A stretch of DNA of 64,000 bases from Strongyloides papillosus (taxonomy: Eukaryota > Nematoda > Chromadorea > Rhabditida > Strongyloididae). The notes under the pieces were generated by a model. The model was not told the DNA's origin. It searched no databases and worked only from the letters and a program-made list of their open reading frames with translations. Positions 27,040-39,624 of this stretch are shown here, in pieces. Position 1 is the first letter of the stretch. Each line of letters opens with the position of its first letter. A program made the position numbers and the translations under genes. Location of the stretch: NCBI GenBank assembly GCA_005656395.1, contig SRSI01000078.1, positions 248,001 to 312,000 on the forward strand. The letters are read 5' to 3'.

Positions 27040-27523
27040 TTAGTACCATCCAAATGCTTTCATATCTTCAGAGGCTTTTTTGATTAAATTTTTCCATGAT
27101 TCTTTTTGTTCACCTGATGCTTCGCCAGCATGTTTTGAGATTGCAGCAATTAATGCATCACCAACAATACTAAATTTATCTAATGGAATATCTCTATCAC
27201 TGTAAATTTCTTTAAAATTTGCACATGCACCTCTCCAGGTATTTCCATCACCATAAGTATCTACAAGGCGAAAGAAACACTGAAATTCTTGCATTCCCTG
27301 CATTATAAATTTTTGTGATTTACAAAGGCTCTCTGGTTCAATACCATCAGCACCATAGTAATCTGCCATCTCCGGATGAAGAGTAAATAATCTTTAAAAA
27401 TAGATAAAAAAATTTTTAAAAATTCCATAAAAGTACTTACTGAACATAATACTCAGCGGCATTATTTTTGTTTAATTTAAAATTAGCTAAATGATCTTTT
27501 AGCAATTGCTTATTAACCTCCAT
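27040..27523 (-). CDS. globin-fold protein lacking an obvious proximal histidine
   Basis: Two exons, 27441-27523 and 27040-27391, with a 49-bp intron; 144 aa, a single globin domain. YVQLFTLHPEMADYYG (26-41) matches the B-C-CD region of nematode globins, and CKSQKFIMQGMQEF (51-64) matches the E helix, with Gln59 where Ascaris globin has its distal Gln. GDALIAAISK and ESWKNLIKKA fit the G and H helices. In the F helix, where an invariant heme-binding His is expected, the sequence is ANFKEIYSDRDIPLDKF (85-101), with no His; ungapped alignment to Ascaris globin puts Glu89 or Ile90 there. It may have lost conventional heme binding or use another ligand. There is no leader, so it is probably cytosolic. 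I am confident of the gene model, less so of its biochemistry. Confidence 0.75.
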
Positions 27524-28328
27524 CTTGAAATAACGTATTTGTTAAGAATAAATTATTTTATAAAAAAACAAAGCTTTTATACATGAAATAAAAAGTCAGT
27601 ATAAACAACCTATTTGATTTTTTTTCTTTATGTACTGTAGATAAAAACGTCAGTTCAAGAACCAAATGTATTTACTTAATTCTTCAAATTTTACACTTAA
27701 CATTAAAATAACTTACAATAAAGAAAGTAAAAGTTTTTAAAATTATTTAAAGTCATCGTAAAATATAAAAGATTTTTAAATAATTGTATCTCCACGATGA
27801 TAACAGATTTTTTTTCATATCTTTAAAACAATTAATCTTAGTTCATATTCTTATTACACTTTGAGGATATTTAAATTCACTTAAGTATTCTTTTCTTTTT
27901 TTTTCTTAATACAATTCTTATCAGATGGATTTTTATTTTATCATATACTTCATTATTATAAAGCATCAGGGAACAAACAACTTTTTATTATCATCATTAT
28001 TCTTGAGAATAATGTTTGATAATATAATTCTTATTAAAAGAAATGTTTATACGTATTATATAAAAAAATAATATAAATTATTTTAAATTGAGGAAGAGAT
28101 GAAAATAATTGTCAGACCAATTAATCATTCATCGGATAACATTTGCACAAACAAAATTTTTTATTTTTAAGTAATAACTATTAAATTTACTTATTAAAAA
28201 TCATATCGGGTTGTTTTTGAGATTGACTGTCTTCTTCAATAGTTAAACATCTCTCCAATTTTTTTCTTGTTACTCTTAATTGACAAGAGACCTTGTGATT
28301 GTTGAGTTATTGTTTAATTATATTACCA
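27524..28328. other. divergent promoter region
   Basis: About 800 bp between the minus-strand globin-like gene and the plus-strand small mitochondrial protein gene; it should hold both promoters. No gene seen. Confidence 0.55.
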
Positions 28329-28652
28329 ATGTTTGGCTTTCTTGGGAAATTATCAGGAAAGGTCTTAAAATTAAAACCTATCGTACAAAATAATCGATAT
28401 GTTTGTAAGAATTTCCGCCAAGATACAACAATTGTCTCCCCGCCACCATTTTTAGTGTCAATGGGTGGTTTCAAGGTGTGTTTTAGTGATAAAGAGTTTA
28501 CTAGTTTCTTAACCTTAAAAATATGAATCTTTCAGTTTGTCTTGGCAATTTGTTCATCACTTTACCTAGGATCGATGATCGCAAAATACGGAGCTTCATA
28601 TTTGGAGGAGAACGAAATATTCATTCCACAGGATGATGATGATGACGATTAG
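28329..28652 (+). CDS. small single-pass protein, probably mitochondrial (COX7C-like layout)
   Basis: Two exons, 28329-28475 and 28536-28652, with a 60-bp phase-0 intron; 87 aa. The first ~30 residues are basic, with no acidic residue (MFGFLGKLSGKVLKLKP), as for a mitochondrial import signal. PPPFLVSMGGFK then leads into one hydrophobic segment (FVLAICSSLYLGSMIA, ~50-65), followed by a short tail ending in six aspartates. Size, presequence, a Pro-Phe before the helix and a Gly-Ser within it resemble nuclear-encoded cytochrome c oxidase small subunits such as COX7C, but the match is too weak to name it. The acidic end is unusual. The ATG was chosen because it starts the presequence; the frame extends a little further upstream without ATG. 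Confidence 0.65.
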
Positions 28653-29487
28653 GAATCAATAGGCAAAATATAATTTAAAAAACGTACGCTGTAAAAGCAG
28701 TCTTGCAACTATTAGTAATTCCAACAATTAACGTACATTTTACAATAATTGTATAAATATACATCTATATATAGATAATTTAAAATAGAAATAAAGGAAC
28801 TGTCATACTATTGCTTTTTTAATTCTTATATAGATAATTTGTTTCTCTTATCAATTATGTTGTATATATTTTCTTTATGTTTTTTTATGATAAGAAAGAA
28901 AATTCAATATTTTTGGTAAACATTGTAGTGTACTTTTTTTCGAAAAATATCTATAGAGGGTTGTGGAAAGAAGGATAATGTTATTCTATAATAATACATT
29001 TACTAGATAGAAAAGTGTCTAATAAAATAGGACGTTTTAAATATTACTTTTCACAGAGTTATATCTTTGACCTATCACTTTATATTTTTGCATAAACGAT
29101 AGCATACACCTATGGCATTCTCGTTTATAATATGCTGATCAGTTTAACTTATTATCGTTTAGGAAAAAATTATATTGATCTTTGCACGTATACTCTTTTT
29201 TCCCTTGTCAAAGAAGGAAACCTATCTATTTATTACAATAGTCGATGATAAATTCTTAATTTAAGAGAATGTCTAGTGCTATCATGATAATCGTTCACTG
29301 TAAACAGCATAGATACTTTTTAGTTAATGTCATATTTTTCTTAACAACAATCTAAAATGATATAGAATTTTCCAACAATAAAATGCGTTATATATAATGC
29401 AAATTTTACTTTACCAATTTACTATTTAAACTGTTTGTTCTACCCATTATTATATGATTTTATTAATTTGTAGGTAAAATTGTTATC
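28653..29487. other. intergenic stretch upstream of fbp-1
   Basis: Contains the 3' flank of the small mitochondrial gene and the fbp-1 promoter. An atttgtag acceptor at about 29,473 suits trans-splicing just before the fbp-1 ATG. Confidence 0.55.
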
Positions 29488-30564
29488 ATGTCGAATACAG
29501 AACAATATGGTATTCAAACAGATTCAATGACTTGCCAAAGATTTGTTTTGGCTGAACAAAAAAAGTATCCTGAGGCTACAGGAGATTTCTCTCATCTCAT
29601 TACTTCTCTTCTTACTGCTTTTAAAGCAATATCTTGTGCCGTTCGCAAAGCTGGACTTGCTTCATTATATGGAATGGCTGGTATGGATGATAATAATTTC
29701 CCAATTTTATAAAATTACTTTTATCTTTTAGGTAATACTAATATTCAAGGAGAAGATGTTAAGAAACTTGATGTTTTGTCAAATGAATTGATGATAAACA
29801 TGCTTAAATCTTCCTACACCTGCAACGTTCTTATTTCTGAAGAAAATGAGACAATCATTGAGGTTGAGGATACTAAAAAAGGAAAATATATTGTAACATT
29901 TGATCCTCTTGATGGATCATCAAATATCGATTGCCTTGTTTCTATTGGCACAATTTTTGGTGTCTACAAAAAAATGTCTGATGGTCTTAAGGCTATTGAA
30001 AGTGATTATTTACAACCAGGAAATAAATTACTTGCTGGTGGTTATTGTTTATATGGCTCAGCAACAATAGTTGTCCTTACCACCGGTCATGGAGTCAACG
30101 GATTTATGCTTGATCCAGCAATTGGCGAATTTATTCTTACAAATCCAAGAATGAAATGTCCATCAAAAGGTAAAATTTACTCAATTAATGAGGGATATGC
30201 TGCAAAATGGTCTAAGGGAGTTTCTGAGTACGTTAGAACACGTAAATTCCCTGAAGAAGGAAAAAAGAGCATGGGTCAAAGATATGTCGGCTCTATGGTT
30301 GCTGATGTTCATAGAACACTACTAAATGGCGGTATTTTTATGTACCCAGCAACAACTGATGCGCCAAAAGGTAAGCTTCGTATTTTGTATGAATGTTTCC
30401 CTATGGCTTTTATCATGGAACAAGCTGGTGGTTTAGCTACAACCGGAAATCAACGTATGTTAGATGTTGTACCAACAAAAATTCATGATAGATCACCAAT
30501 TTTCTTGGGATCTAAGGAAGATGTTGAAGAATTATTATCATATATTCAAAAATATGATCATTAA
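29488..30564 (+). CDS. fbp-1: fructose-1,6-bisphosphatase
   Basis: Two exons, 29488-29680 and 29732-30564, with a 51-bp phase-1 intron splitting a Gly codon; 341 aa, normal for class I FBPase. The enzyme removes the 1-phosphate of fructose-1,6-bisphosphate in cytosolic gluconeogenesis. Visible signatures are [22 protein letters not shown] near the N-terminal third (across the splice), [10 protein letters not shown] (metal and phosphate site), [15 protein letters not shown], and [18 protein letters not shown], the family active-site pattern with the catalytic Lys. The C-terminus [15 protein letters not shown] is also typical. The AMP site region near the N-terminus looks full length. A nematode needs this enzyme to make glucose and trehalose from glyoxylate-cycle carbon. 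Confidence 0.96.
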
Positions 30565-31405
30565 AAATTGTTTATATTTTTAGAAGCTTCTTTTTGTGAG
30601 ATTTTCGAATCGATGGAATCTTTATTTTTTAGTAAAAAATTTTTTTAACATATTATTTTTCCTGATGCAAAAAGTGTTTATTGAATGACTGATAAAACAG
30701 GTTACTATTTTTCTTTATCAATATTAAAAGTTTTAAATACAAAGCACAAACAAAAAGTGATAAAAATATTTTTGCATTATGTTGAGATCAATTCAGTAGG
30801 ATATTAATGACAAGTAGGACAAAGTAATTACATTTGAAAAATAAGGAATTACTTTCAATAAATATATTTGTCATTAGCCCCTATACATAAAGTAATAGTT
30901 TTGTGTGGTGGAAAAGTTTCTGCTTATTACATTATTTTATAAACTACAAGATATAATATCACGTATAAATGATAAACACATCAGTTAAAACCATTAATTT
31001 TCAACCCAATATTTTAAAACATCAACAAGAATGTTTATTAAATGAAATAATATGTATATGATTTACGTATTATAAAGAAAACTTTTTGATAAAATGAAAT
31101 GTTTTATATATATTTACATTAATGACGGTTATAATTAATTACGGCAACGATAAATAACATTGAAAAAATATGAAATAAAGAAGAAAATAGAACAAATGAC
31201 GGACAAGTGTGAGTCACTTAACATCTAACGATCACATAATAAGAAAATTAAAATATATATATATGAGTAAAGAAGAAAAACAATTAAAAGAGCAGCTTTT
31301 CTTGTCGTCACTTCTTTTTAATACACAACCTTATTGTCTGTTAAAGATTGATACGGGGTTATATATAAACTGTGAAGTGAAGAAGCTATTTCACATTTGT
31401 AGAAA
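30565..31405. other. intergenic stretch
   Basis: 3' flank of fbp-1 and upstream region of the cysteine-module gene. A 66-codon frame at 31209 is not supported. No structured element seen. Confidence 0.55.
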
Positions 31406-32238
31406 ATGATTTCTAAATTTTATACTTTGCTTATTTTCTTCTTTTTCTTTTTAGTATGCAATTGCTATGTAAGTTTGTACTTATTTTTTTTATCATTAAA
31501 GATAATATTATTTTTTAGGTTAAAAGAGATACTGCTATCTTAATTCAAAATGCCTTTGGAAATTTTAAGGACGGATGTTATCCAAAACCTAATGGTGGAT
31601 GTAGATGTAGTATTAATGTAAATGGAGCTGAGGAGGAACAAGTTTTTAATAATCTTGATGATTGCAAAAAACCTGTTGAAGTACAGACTGCTTTGAACAA
31701 AATTGAATTAAATAAGGAATTCAAAAAAGTTGCTGGAAATATGAAAGATAACTGCTTCCCAAAACCATCTGGTGGATGTAAATGTACTGAAAAAGATGGT
31801 GACGGTAATGAAATCGTTGTTCCATATGATGATGTTGCTCAATGTCGTGAAAACGAAAAAAGACTTAAGAGAAGAGTTCAATATGGTAAATACAAGTCAA
31901 ACTGTGTTGCTAAGTCAAATGGAGGATGTATTTGCACTATTAAAAGATCAGGACTTGATACAACTCAAACATACACTAAAGATGCTGATTGTAAGGAACT
32001 TGAGGAACCAGTTGATCCAGTTACTGAACAAGCTAAAGCTAACTATGCTAAAGTTATCCAGGAACTTAAAACTAAATTTGCTGGTCTAAAGGAAAATTGC
32101 TTCCCAAGACCAAAAGGATGTATGTGTATTGTTGGAAAAGATTCTTTGGGACACGAAATTACTCAAAAACGTTGGACTGATGCTGAATGCAAATGTGCCG
32201 AAGGAGAAATTAGCAAAGAATGTCCAGCTAAAAATTAA
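31406..32238 (+). CDS. secreted protein with four tandem cysteine modules
   Basis: Two exons, 31406-31468 (encoding just the 21-residue leader MISKFYTLLIFFFFFLVCNC plus Tyr) and 31519-32238, phase 0, 50-bp intron; 260 aa. After the leader comes VKR, a possible dibasic processing site. The mature part holds four diverged copies of a ~50-65-residue module, each (basic)-x-[NG]-C-[FYV]-x-[KR]-x-x-G-G-C-x-C followed by 18-20 residues and another Cys. Cysteines are at 41/49/51/70, 100/108/110/130, 150/158/160/179 and 215/222/224/245, plus 247 and 256. Copies 1, 2 and 4 share CYPKP/CFPKP/CFPRP, and between-module linkers are Lys/Glu-rich and probably helical. Even cysteine counts suggest disulfides. 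I do not recognise the family; a secreted effector, inhibitor or cuticle-associated role is possible but unproven. A polyadenylation-like AATAAA lies at ~32,282. Confidence 0.85.
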
Positions 32239-32366
32239 ATGATTTCTTCAAAACGATTTTCTATTCTTTTATCATTTTGAAAATAAAGTAACAACTTAAT
32301 TTTTTTTACAAAAATAAAAAATAGTCAAATATGGTCATGTATAACTTAAAAAATAATACTTGAGGC

Positions 32367-33259
32367 TTATGATGAATATTCAAGACCAAGACCAATTTTA
32401 TATGAGGTATTTGATGATGAGTAGATAGGAAATTGAGTGGCACCACTTAATGATAAGTATGGTGTTATCTTATTCTTAACACTAATAGAAACACACGAAT
32501 CATTGTTAACTTTTGCTTTAATAACCATATCATTAGATGTACAATATTTAGTCGCAATAGCATAATATACCTCACCTAAATTTTGTTTTATTGATACCTC
32601 ACCACCTAAATCTAAGTTTGGAGCAGTTTTATAAAGAAAAGATCCACAAACATTGGCATCATTTTTAATGAAAAAATTAACTTCAGAATTCGAATATATT
32701 CTTGAAATGGCCACATTGTATGCTTTAATTTTATTCTCCTGCAGATCAGTTGTAATTTGCACACCTGCTATAGCATCTTTATTACCAACAACAAATGTTG
32801 AATTCAAAATTGGTCTACCCAATAAATTAATTTTATTCTGAAGTCTATACGATGGAGAGATGTAGTCTGTTTTAATAGATGCACTACGATTACTGTTCAT
32901 AAAATTGTAGTTTGATTCAAGGTGGATTGTTAATCCTTTGAAAAAATAATCTACTAATTCTAAACCTGTTGTAAGAGTATTATTTGGTGTCCATTTCTCT
33001 GATAATACCATATTATAGTTTGGTAAGTTGCACTTTAAATTTATATTGTAGTCAAGGATCTGTGATTTAAAATTATGAATCGTGGAAGTTTTGTATTCGT
33101 AAGGTTTGTCTTTAGCAATACCACTTTTAACTTTAATCTTGAATGTACCAATACCTGTCAAAAGCTTATGTTATGTAACAAAATAAATAACTCACCATAT
33201 CCTTTGTTTAAAAGATCACTGGCCGATTTCCCTATATCACCATATTTTGGCTGCGTCAT
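32367..33259 (-). CDS. vdac-1: voltage-dependent anion channel (mitochondrial porin)
   Basis: Two exons, 33196-33259 and 32367-33154, with a 41-bp phase-1 intron; 283 aa, exactly the length typical of VDAC. The start PKYGDIGKSASDLLNKGYG matches the N-terminal helix and first strand. Later landmarks are LSEKWTPNNTLTTGLEL (~66-82), alternating beta-strand hydrophobicity throughout, and the end YKIGLGLEYSS, the family C-terminus (LGLGLEF-type). It forms the 19-strand outer-membrane channel for ATP, ADP and other metabolites. The central strands are more diverged than in C. elegans or vertebrates; whether this reflects the lineage or a second copy is not clear. It is convergent with the cysteine-module gene (128 bp apart). 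Confidence 0.93.
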
Positions 33260-33818
33260 AACTAAAATAGGAAAAAAATATATAAAAAAATTTTGAATTT
33301 ATAAAAAGATTCTTGAAAAAATGGTGTTATCATTAACATTATTCCAATTTTATATACAATAATAAATAAAGATTTTAACATTTAAAAATAATTTAGTGTT
33401 GAAAAAAAAGTACGATGCAATAAACTACATTAATTAGCATTTTATTCATTAATTAAAGCAAAGGAAAAATTCAAATTAGCTTTGCAAACAAATGTCTTTT
33501 TATAACAAAAGATATTTCATAGATATTTATATTTGTTAAAATGCTTCAAAAGACTTCCAAATAATTATTTAACAAAATATAGATTTCAAAAAAGATGTGA
33601 GAGAGAGAAATAAATAACTAATTTTTATAAAAAGATTAGTCTTGTACAAAACAATAGAAGTATGATGGAGAAGAATTAGCCCTTTACTCTAGTTTTTCTT
33701 GCCAAAAGAGATACAATAAAAAATATAACATTTAAAATTAGTTTAATTTGTATAACTCAATTTTAAAAAGAAGAATGTTTCTTTTATAAAGTAAAAAAAA
33801 TTAAAATTCTTTAAATTT
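33260..33818. other. spacer between the dehydrogenase and VDAC genes
   Basis: About 560 bp, AT-rich; VDAC promoter and SDR 3' flank. No gene seen. Confidence 0.55.
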
Positions 33819-34738
33819 TTAGTCACGAACAGATTTGACAAGGAAGCCACCATCAACAAAGTAAATGGAACCAGTAGCAAATGAGGCTTGGTCACTAGCA
33901 ACAAATGTTACAAAATTAGCAATCTCATCAGGATTACCAAAACGTTTCATAGGAACTTTCTCTTCAATAAATTCCTTCATTTCTTCTGTTGGATCTTCAG
34001 ATTTAACAAGGTATTGATCATTAGATGAAAATTTAGAGAATATTGGTGTTGCAACGTATCCAGGATTAATTGAATTAACTCTGACATTTTGTGAAGCAAC
34101 TCTTCCTGCTAATGCTTTAGTATAGATGTCTAAAGCCGCCTTGCTCATGCTATAAAACATATATTCACCTTTCGATGATAATAACTAAAATAATTTGATT
34201 ATTATTAATGAAATTGTCGTATATTATCATTTCCTTACAGGTATAGTTGAAGCAATACTGCTAATATTAATAATATTTCCTTTCGACTTGAGAAGATATG
34301 GAAGAACAGCTTCACTCAACATTACGACAGCACGAAGATTGATATTAAAAATATGATCAAATAATTCAACGGAATATACATCTTCCAATCCAATTTTTCC
34401 GGGTTGACCAGCATTGTTAATTAATATATCAATTTTCCCATACTTCTCAATAGTTTTTTCAACAATTATACGTGGAGATTTTTCATCAGTCAAATCACAT
34501 TGGATAACAAGATAATTTTCTTCCTTGATTCTTAGCTTACTAAGATTATTAACAGTTTCATCCAAAGTTTTTTTATTCCTTCCAACAATGACAACTTTTG
34601 CATCTTCTTTTGCAAAAGCAATAACGGTACTTTTACCAATTCCACTGTTACCCCCTGGAATGTAAAAATTAATAGAAAATAAAGTAAAAAAATTTATTTA
34701 CCTGTAACAATTACTACTTTCTCTGAAAATCTATTCAT
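33819..34738 (-). CDS. short-chain dehydrogenase/reductase (classical SDR)
   Basis: Three exons, 34702-34738, 34239-34654 and 33819-34184, introns 47 and 54 bp; 272 aa, the normal classical SDR size. The Rossmann cofactor motif TGGNSGIG (12-19) spans the first splice; NNAG follows, with ISSIAS around 143-148 carrying the catalytic Ser, and YSMSK gives Tyr162 and Lys166. RVNSINPGYVATPIF is the usual post-catalytic segment. The GRNKK stretch after the second strand, with a basic residue, suggests NADP(H), but specificity cannot be fixed by eye. It acts on an unknown alcohol, ketone or sterol substrate; nematodes have many such genes (dhs family). No leader or membrane segment is visible, so it is probably cytosolic. 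Confidence 0.93.
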
Positions 34739-37397
34739 TTTTATTTTATTTACTGAATTTTTTTTGACTTTTGCATCCACTTATATATAATTTTTTTTAT
34801 TAGCATTTCTAGCAAGGTAAACAAAAAAAAGCCTCTTTTTTAGGATTAAACATGCATTATGTTATCAGTATGCAGGAAAAATTTCCATAAGCTTCATCTA
34901 AATTGCGACAATCCATTTTTTATATTGTAAAACATCTACAAATCACATTTTCAGCCAGTAGGTACTATTTTTAATAATACTTATAAAATGTTATATTTTT
35001 AGATGTGTTAACAATATCTAATAATTTTTAATATGATGTAAAAAATAAATAGCTTAACATGAAGAGGAGTAAAACAATATGTTCATAAAGAAAATGACGT
35101 CAAAATGATGATTTGAAAGAGAATAAAATTGAACCAAAAATGATTTGTCTACAAAAAGAAGTAAAAAATTTCCAAGGTCAAAAATCAAGTAGTAAATCTT
35201 AATGTCAAGTTAAATAAAATAAAATATCATTAATTTTTAAATTGATATCATTTTCATATGTGAGAAGGTAACCTTTTATTATCTTACAAAGTAAAAAGAT
35301 ATATGATTTCAAATTTTTAAATAAACAAATTTATAACTTAATTTATGTGAGGGAAAAAATTTTTTTGAAATTTTTTTTACAGCATTAATTAAAAATAACA
35401 ATTTTTGTTAGAGGAAAGCAAGGCGAAACATTTAGTGTATTAGCGTTTTCAAATTCATTCCAAATGATTTGTCTATTGCAAAATGAAATTTCACGTTTTT
35501 TTAAGATGAGAAGAAATTAATGAGTTTCATTTTTAGCATACATCATATTTTATTAAAAAAATAATTCATTTTTTATTCTATTAATATATTTTATAAAATT
35601 CTAAATACAGTTATCATTAATAATTTTTGATATTTCTTACCCTTTTATAACTATATCCTCTTCATAATAAAATTTTTAACAGTCGTTTTTATTTATTTAA
35701 CATAATAATAATTGAAAAGTTATATTTTGCAACTCTAAGTATTTATAATATTTTTTGTTAATATTTTAATGATGTTTATAATAATAGAGGTAAAAGTTTT
35801 TTTAGTGAAATTGTGTTATAATTTTTTGAATCTCAAGTACTGTTAAAGTTTGCTTTGTTAAAAGAAAGAGACATTGTAAAAATTGTATCACCATAAGAAA
35901 ATAATATTTATATTATTATTATCAATATATAACATAAAATAAACGTTAATTAGTGTTATTAAAAATTTAAAGATTAACAAATTATTAAATATAAGCTTTA
36001 TTATTTTTAGATTTAGAATTTTTTGCACCTTATAAACACGTCTTCGTCATTATTTTAAATTTTTTGATGACCTCAGTGTATGTGTTAGAATATTTTATCA
36101 AGATAAGACACTCACATTTGTTAGAAAAATTTTTGACAATGCCATATAATGGCTTTAAAATGAGAATAGAACACTTCAAAAATTTTATATTAATTATAAA
36201 GTCATTTTCCACTTATTAAGTTTTCTTAGGGTAAATACCTATCGTTAAAGTACTTTTAAACGATTTATGTTAGAATATTTCAAGTTTTTAAGTTTTGTCG
36301 TGATATTAATCCCTCATATCAGTTTGTTTTTAAAAACAGTAAGATAAATGAAAAATTTCATAATTGGAGTAGTTTCTTGATTTTCAATAAGTATTTAAAA
36401 AAAAGATATTATAGTTCTCTTTTATTAAGTGGTAACAATTATATAATAGACATTAAAAATAATATTTAAATTGCTACCACATTGTTTTATTATCACTTAT
36501 ATTCACATTTTTATAAAGTTCTTTTGCCATCAAATATTATATTATTTTTAATTTCTCAATAAAATTTTTGTTCAAAGAGTTCTTGAAAAATATTTAATTA
36601 TACTATTTATCACTATGTACACTAATAATTTAATAATTTCACTTTGCCATAACGCATTGTCAGAATATTATTGAAAGTGCTGCGGTATTAAATTTTCTAA
36701 ACTTTCTATTAACTGTATATTTTCCAGATAATTTTAATATTAGTAATATTTCACTTTTAAAAAAAAGATTAAATAAAATAGTTTCAAGGGCATAATGTTC
36801 TTATGAAAAATTAAAGACAAATCGAAAGACTTTACATGCAATTGTGAGTAAAGCAGCTGAAAGGACTTACATAAATGTGCCTATTGTTGTAATTATAAAT
36901 TGAGTTTTAACCTTGAAACGTTTGCTTAATCCATCTTACTTTATAAAGGAGTAGGCTATAAATCCGTAAAGTATGGAAGTATGTATTAATAAAATTTGAA
37001 CACTATTTTATATTCCAAATGTTTAGTTATTGTTGATTAGCAGTAAAGATTTATTAATAATGAATATTTTCTTAATATATAATTCCATTTTTTCAATGTT
37101 TTAAGATCGTAATCTTTCTTTTTTACATATATTAATTTGATTATATATAAATTGTTAATTGCCACATGAGAATATGATATGGAGAATATTTTACATGATT
37201 GATATATCAATATGACATTTAAATTTGTATGTATTGTTTTTTTTGAATTTCAATATGATTCACAAAGTAAATTATTGTTAATAATCAAATTTACTACTTA
37301 ATGAATCATTTTGGTGACAATGAAAAAGTAGCATCTTTTTTTACATTTTAATATTTTTTTAGATTTAGTCATTGGGAAAGTTTTTATTTTTTCTAAT
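34739..37397. other. 2.7-kb intergenic stretch
   Basis: AT-rich, between divergently transcribed genes (SDR minus, neprilysin plus). No gene seen. A tttttttag acceptor at ~37,363 is a likely spliced-leader site for the peptidase gene. Confidence 0.55.
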
Positions 37398-39624
37398 ATG
37401 AAAATGCTCATACATGGAATCACAATCATTTGTTTTTTGATTCAAGTACAATGTATGATACCAATGACTTCGAGAAAACACAAAATGGAGGATGGTAGAA
37501 ATGAATTTGAGGATGATGGACTTAATAAAGCTTCTATAATTTTTAAAGAATCTATTAATGAAACTGTTGACCCATGTGACGATTTTTATGATTTTGCCTG
37601 TGGAAAATGGATTGCTAACAATGATATCCCTGATGATTTGACTTCTTACGGAAGATTTAGTGCTTTAAGAGAAAATGTTTCTTTAGAAATGAAAGGTATG
37701 CGTTTAAAAATTATTCTTTTAACCTTTCATTTTCTTTTAAGATTTATATAGCAGCGATATGACTTTTAAATCAAAATCTATCGGATATTTAAAAGATATC
37801 TACAGAAGATGTATGGATACAAAAGCTCTTGGAAAAACAAGCTTGAAAGAATTACTTAAGTCTCTTGAAAGTTACGGATTCTGGCCAATTATTCATGGAG
37901 ACAAATGGAAACAAAGTCAATTTGATTTAACAGAGCTCCTAATTAACCTCGTTCAATCACGATCAATTGATGTATTTTTAGAGCTTTACGTATCCCAAGA
38001 TTCAAAAAATGTAACAAGAAGAATGCTTCATATGGATCAAGGAAATCTTGGATTAGGTGCAAATTCTAGAGATTACTACTTAAATAAGGATAAATATGCT
38101 AAACAAATTAATGCTTATCGTAAATTTATGATTAATAAGATATCACTTCTTGCTCAAGATTCTGGATCCAAAAGAACACTCGAAGAGATAACAAAAGACG
38201 TAGATAAAATGCTCGATTTCGAAACTGAATTTGCAAAAATACTTGTTCCTGATCAATCAAGAAGAAATTATACAGAACTTTATAATACTATCAAAATTAG
38301 TGATTTGAATCAACTAATGCCTCTGATTGATTGGAATAGATATTTCCGTGGAATTAGTCCATTTGATATGCATTCATATTACGATTCCAATCCTGATATA
38401 ATTGTTACTGAAATTAAATTTTTTGACAGAATTGTTGAACTTCTCAAAAATACTGACACCAAAGTTATAACAAATTACATCTTAAATAGATACTTTTCAT
38501 CATGGACAATGCAACTTGATGAGAGATATGAAGATATTCAACAAGATTTCTTAAAAGAATTTGTTGGAAAGAAAGTTAAGTCTCCAAGATGGAAAGATTG
38601 TATTACGGTTGCATCTTCTAAATTACCTTATGCAAGTGGTGCTATGTATATTGATGCTTATTTTAATGATAAAGATAAAGCTGCTGCAATGGATATGATA
38701 AAAGATTTAAGAGAAGCTTTTGGAGAGATTATTGAAAGCAACACCTGGATGGATGATGTAACTAAAAATTATGCTTTGGAAAAATTAAAAGAAATGATGC
38801 CTTTAATTGGGTATCCCGAATTTATTAAAAATTCTACCTCTTTGGATGAATATTACAAAGGTTTAGTTATTGAGAATGACGACAGTTACGTTGATATTCT
38901 TCAAAAAGTCACTACTTGGTCGCAACATAAAGCTCTTAGACGCCTTCTAGAACCCGTTGACCGTGAAGATTTTGGAATGAGTTCAGCTGTTGTTAATGCT
39001 TTTTATAGTTCCGTTAAAAATGCAATTACCTTTCCAGCAGCAATCTTAAGAGCTCCATTCTTTGATAGAAGATTTCCAAAATCTATAAATTACGGAGGAA
39101 TTGGAGCTGTTATTGGACATGAAATTACCCATGGATTTGATGATCAAGGATCGCAATTTGATAAGATTGGAAATTTACGAAATTGGTGGGATAGAAAAAC
39201 GCAAAAAGAGTTTAGAAAACGTACAAAATGTATAGTTGATCAATATGGATCATATGAAGTTCCTGATACAGGTCTTAAAATTAATGGTATCTTAACACAA
39301 GGTGAAAATATTGCTGATAATGGTGGAATTAAAGGTGCATTTAGGGCGTATAAGAATTACATTAAAAGATTAGGCAATGATGAACCCAGAATTCCAGGTT
39401 TTGCAAAATATTCCAATGATCAAATATTCTTTATGTCATATGCTCAAACATGGTGTGGTAAAGCTAAACCACAAAGTGTTATTAGACAAATTTTGGGCGA
39501 TCCACACTCTCCAATGAGATTCCGCGTCAATGGTGTTATGGTTAATCAACCTGATTTTGCAAATGCATTTAAATGTCCAGTTGGTTCGAAGATGAATCCT
39601 GGTAAAAGATGTGAAGTATGGTAA
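37398..39624 (+). CDS. secreted neprilysin-like zinc metalloprotease (M13)
   Basis: Two exons, 37398-37695 and 37742-39624, 46-bp phase-1 intron, 726 aa. The N-terminus MKMLIHGITIICFLIQVQC is a cleavable signal peptide, not the usual type II anchor, so the enzyme is probably secreted. VDPCDDFYDFACGKWI begins the M13 domain. The zinc site HEITH (559-563), the third zinc ligand in GENIADNGG (Glu621), the substrate-binding NAFYSSVKN (canonical NAYY-type) and the C-terminal CPVGSKMNPGKRCEVW, with its disulfide cysteines, are all present, so an active peptidase is expected. M13 enzymes cut small peptides; in nematodes they inactivate neuropeptides and also occur among secreted parasite proteins. 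The family is often expanded, so the symbol is left blank. Confidence 0.95.

Noticed and set aside
31772..32089. 105-codon frame overlapping the cysteine-module gene
   Set aside because: A frame-shifted shadow of the secreted protein; its hydrophobic residues come from reading the module codons out of frame.
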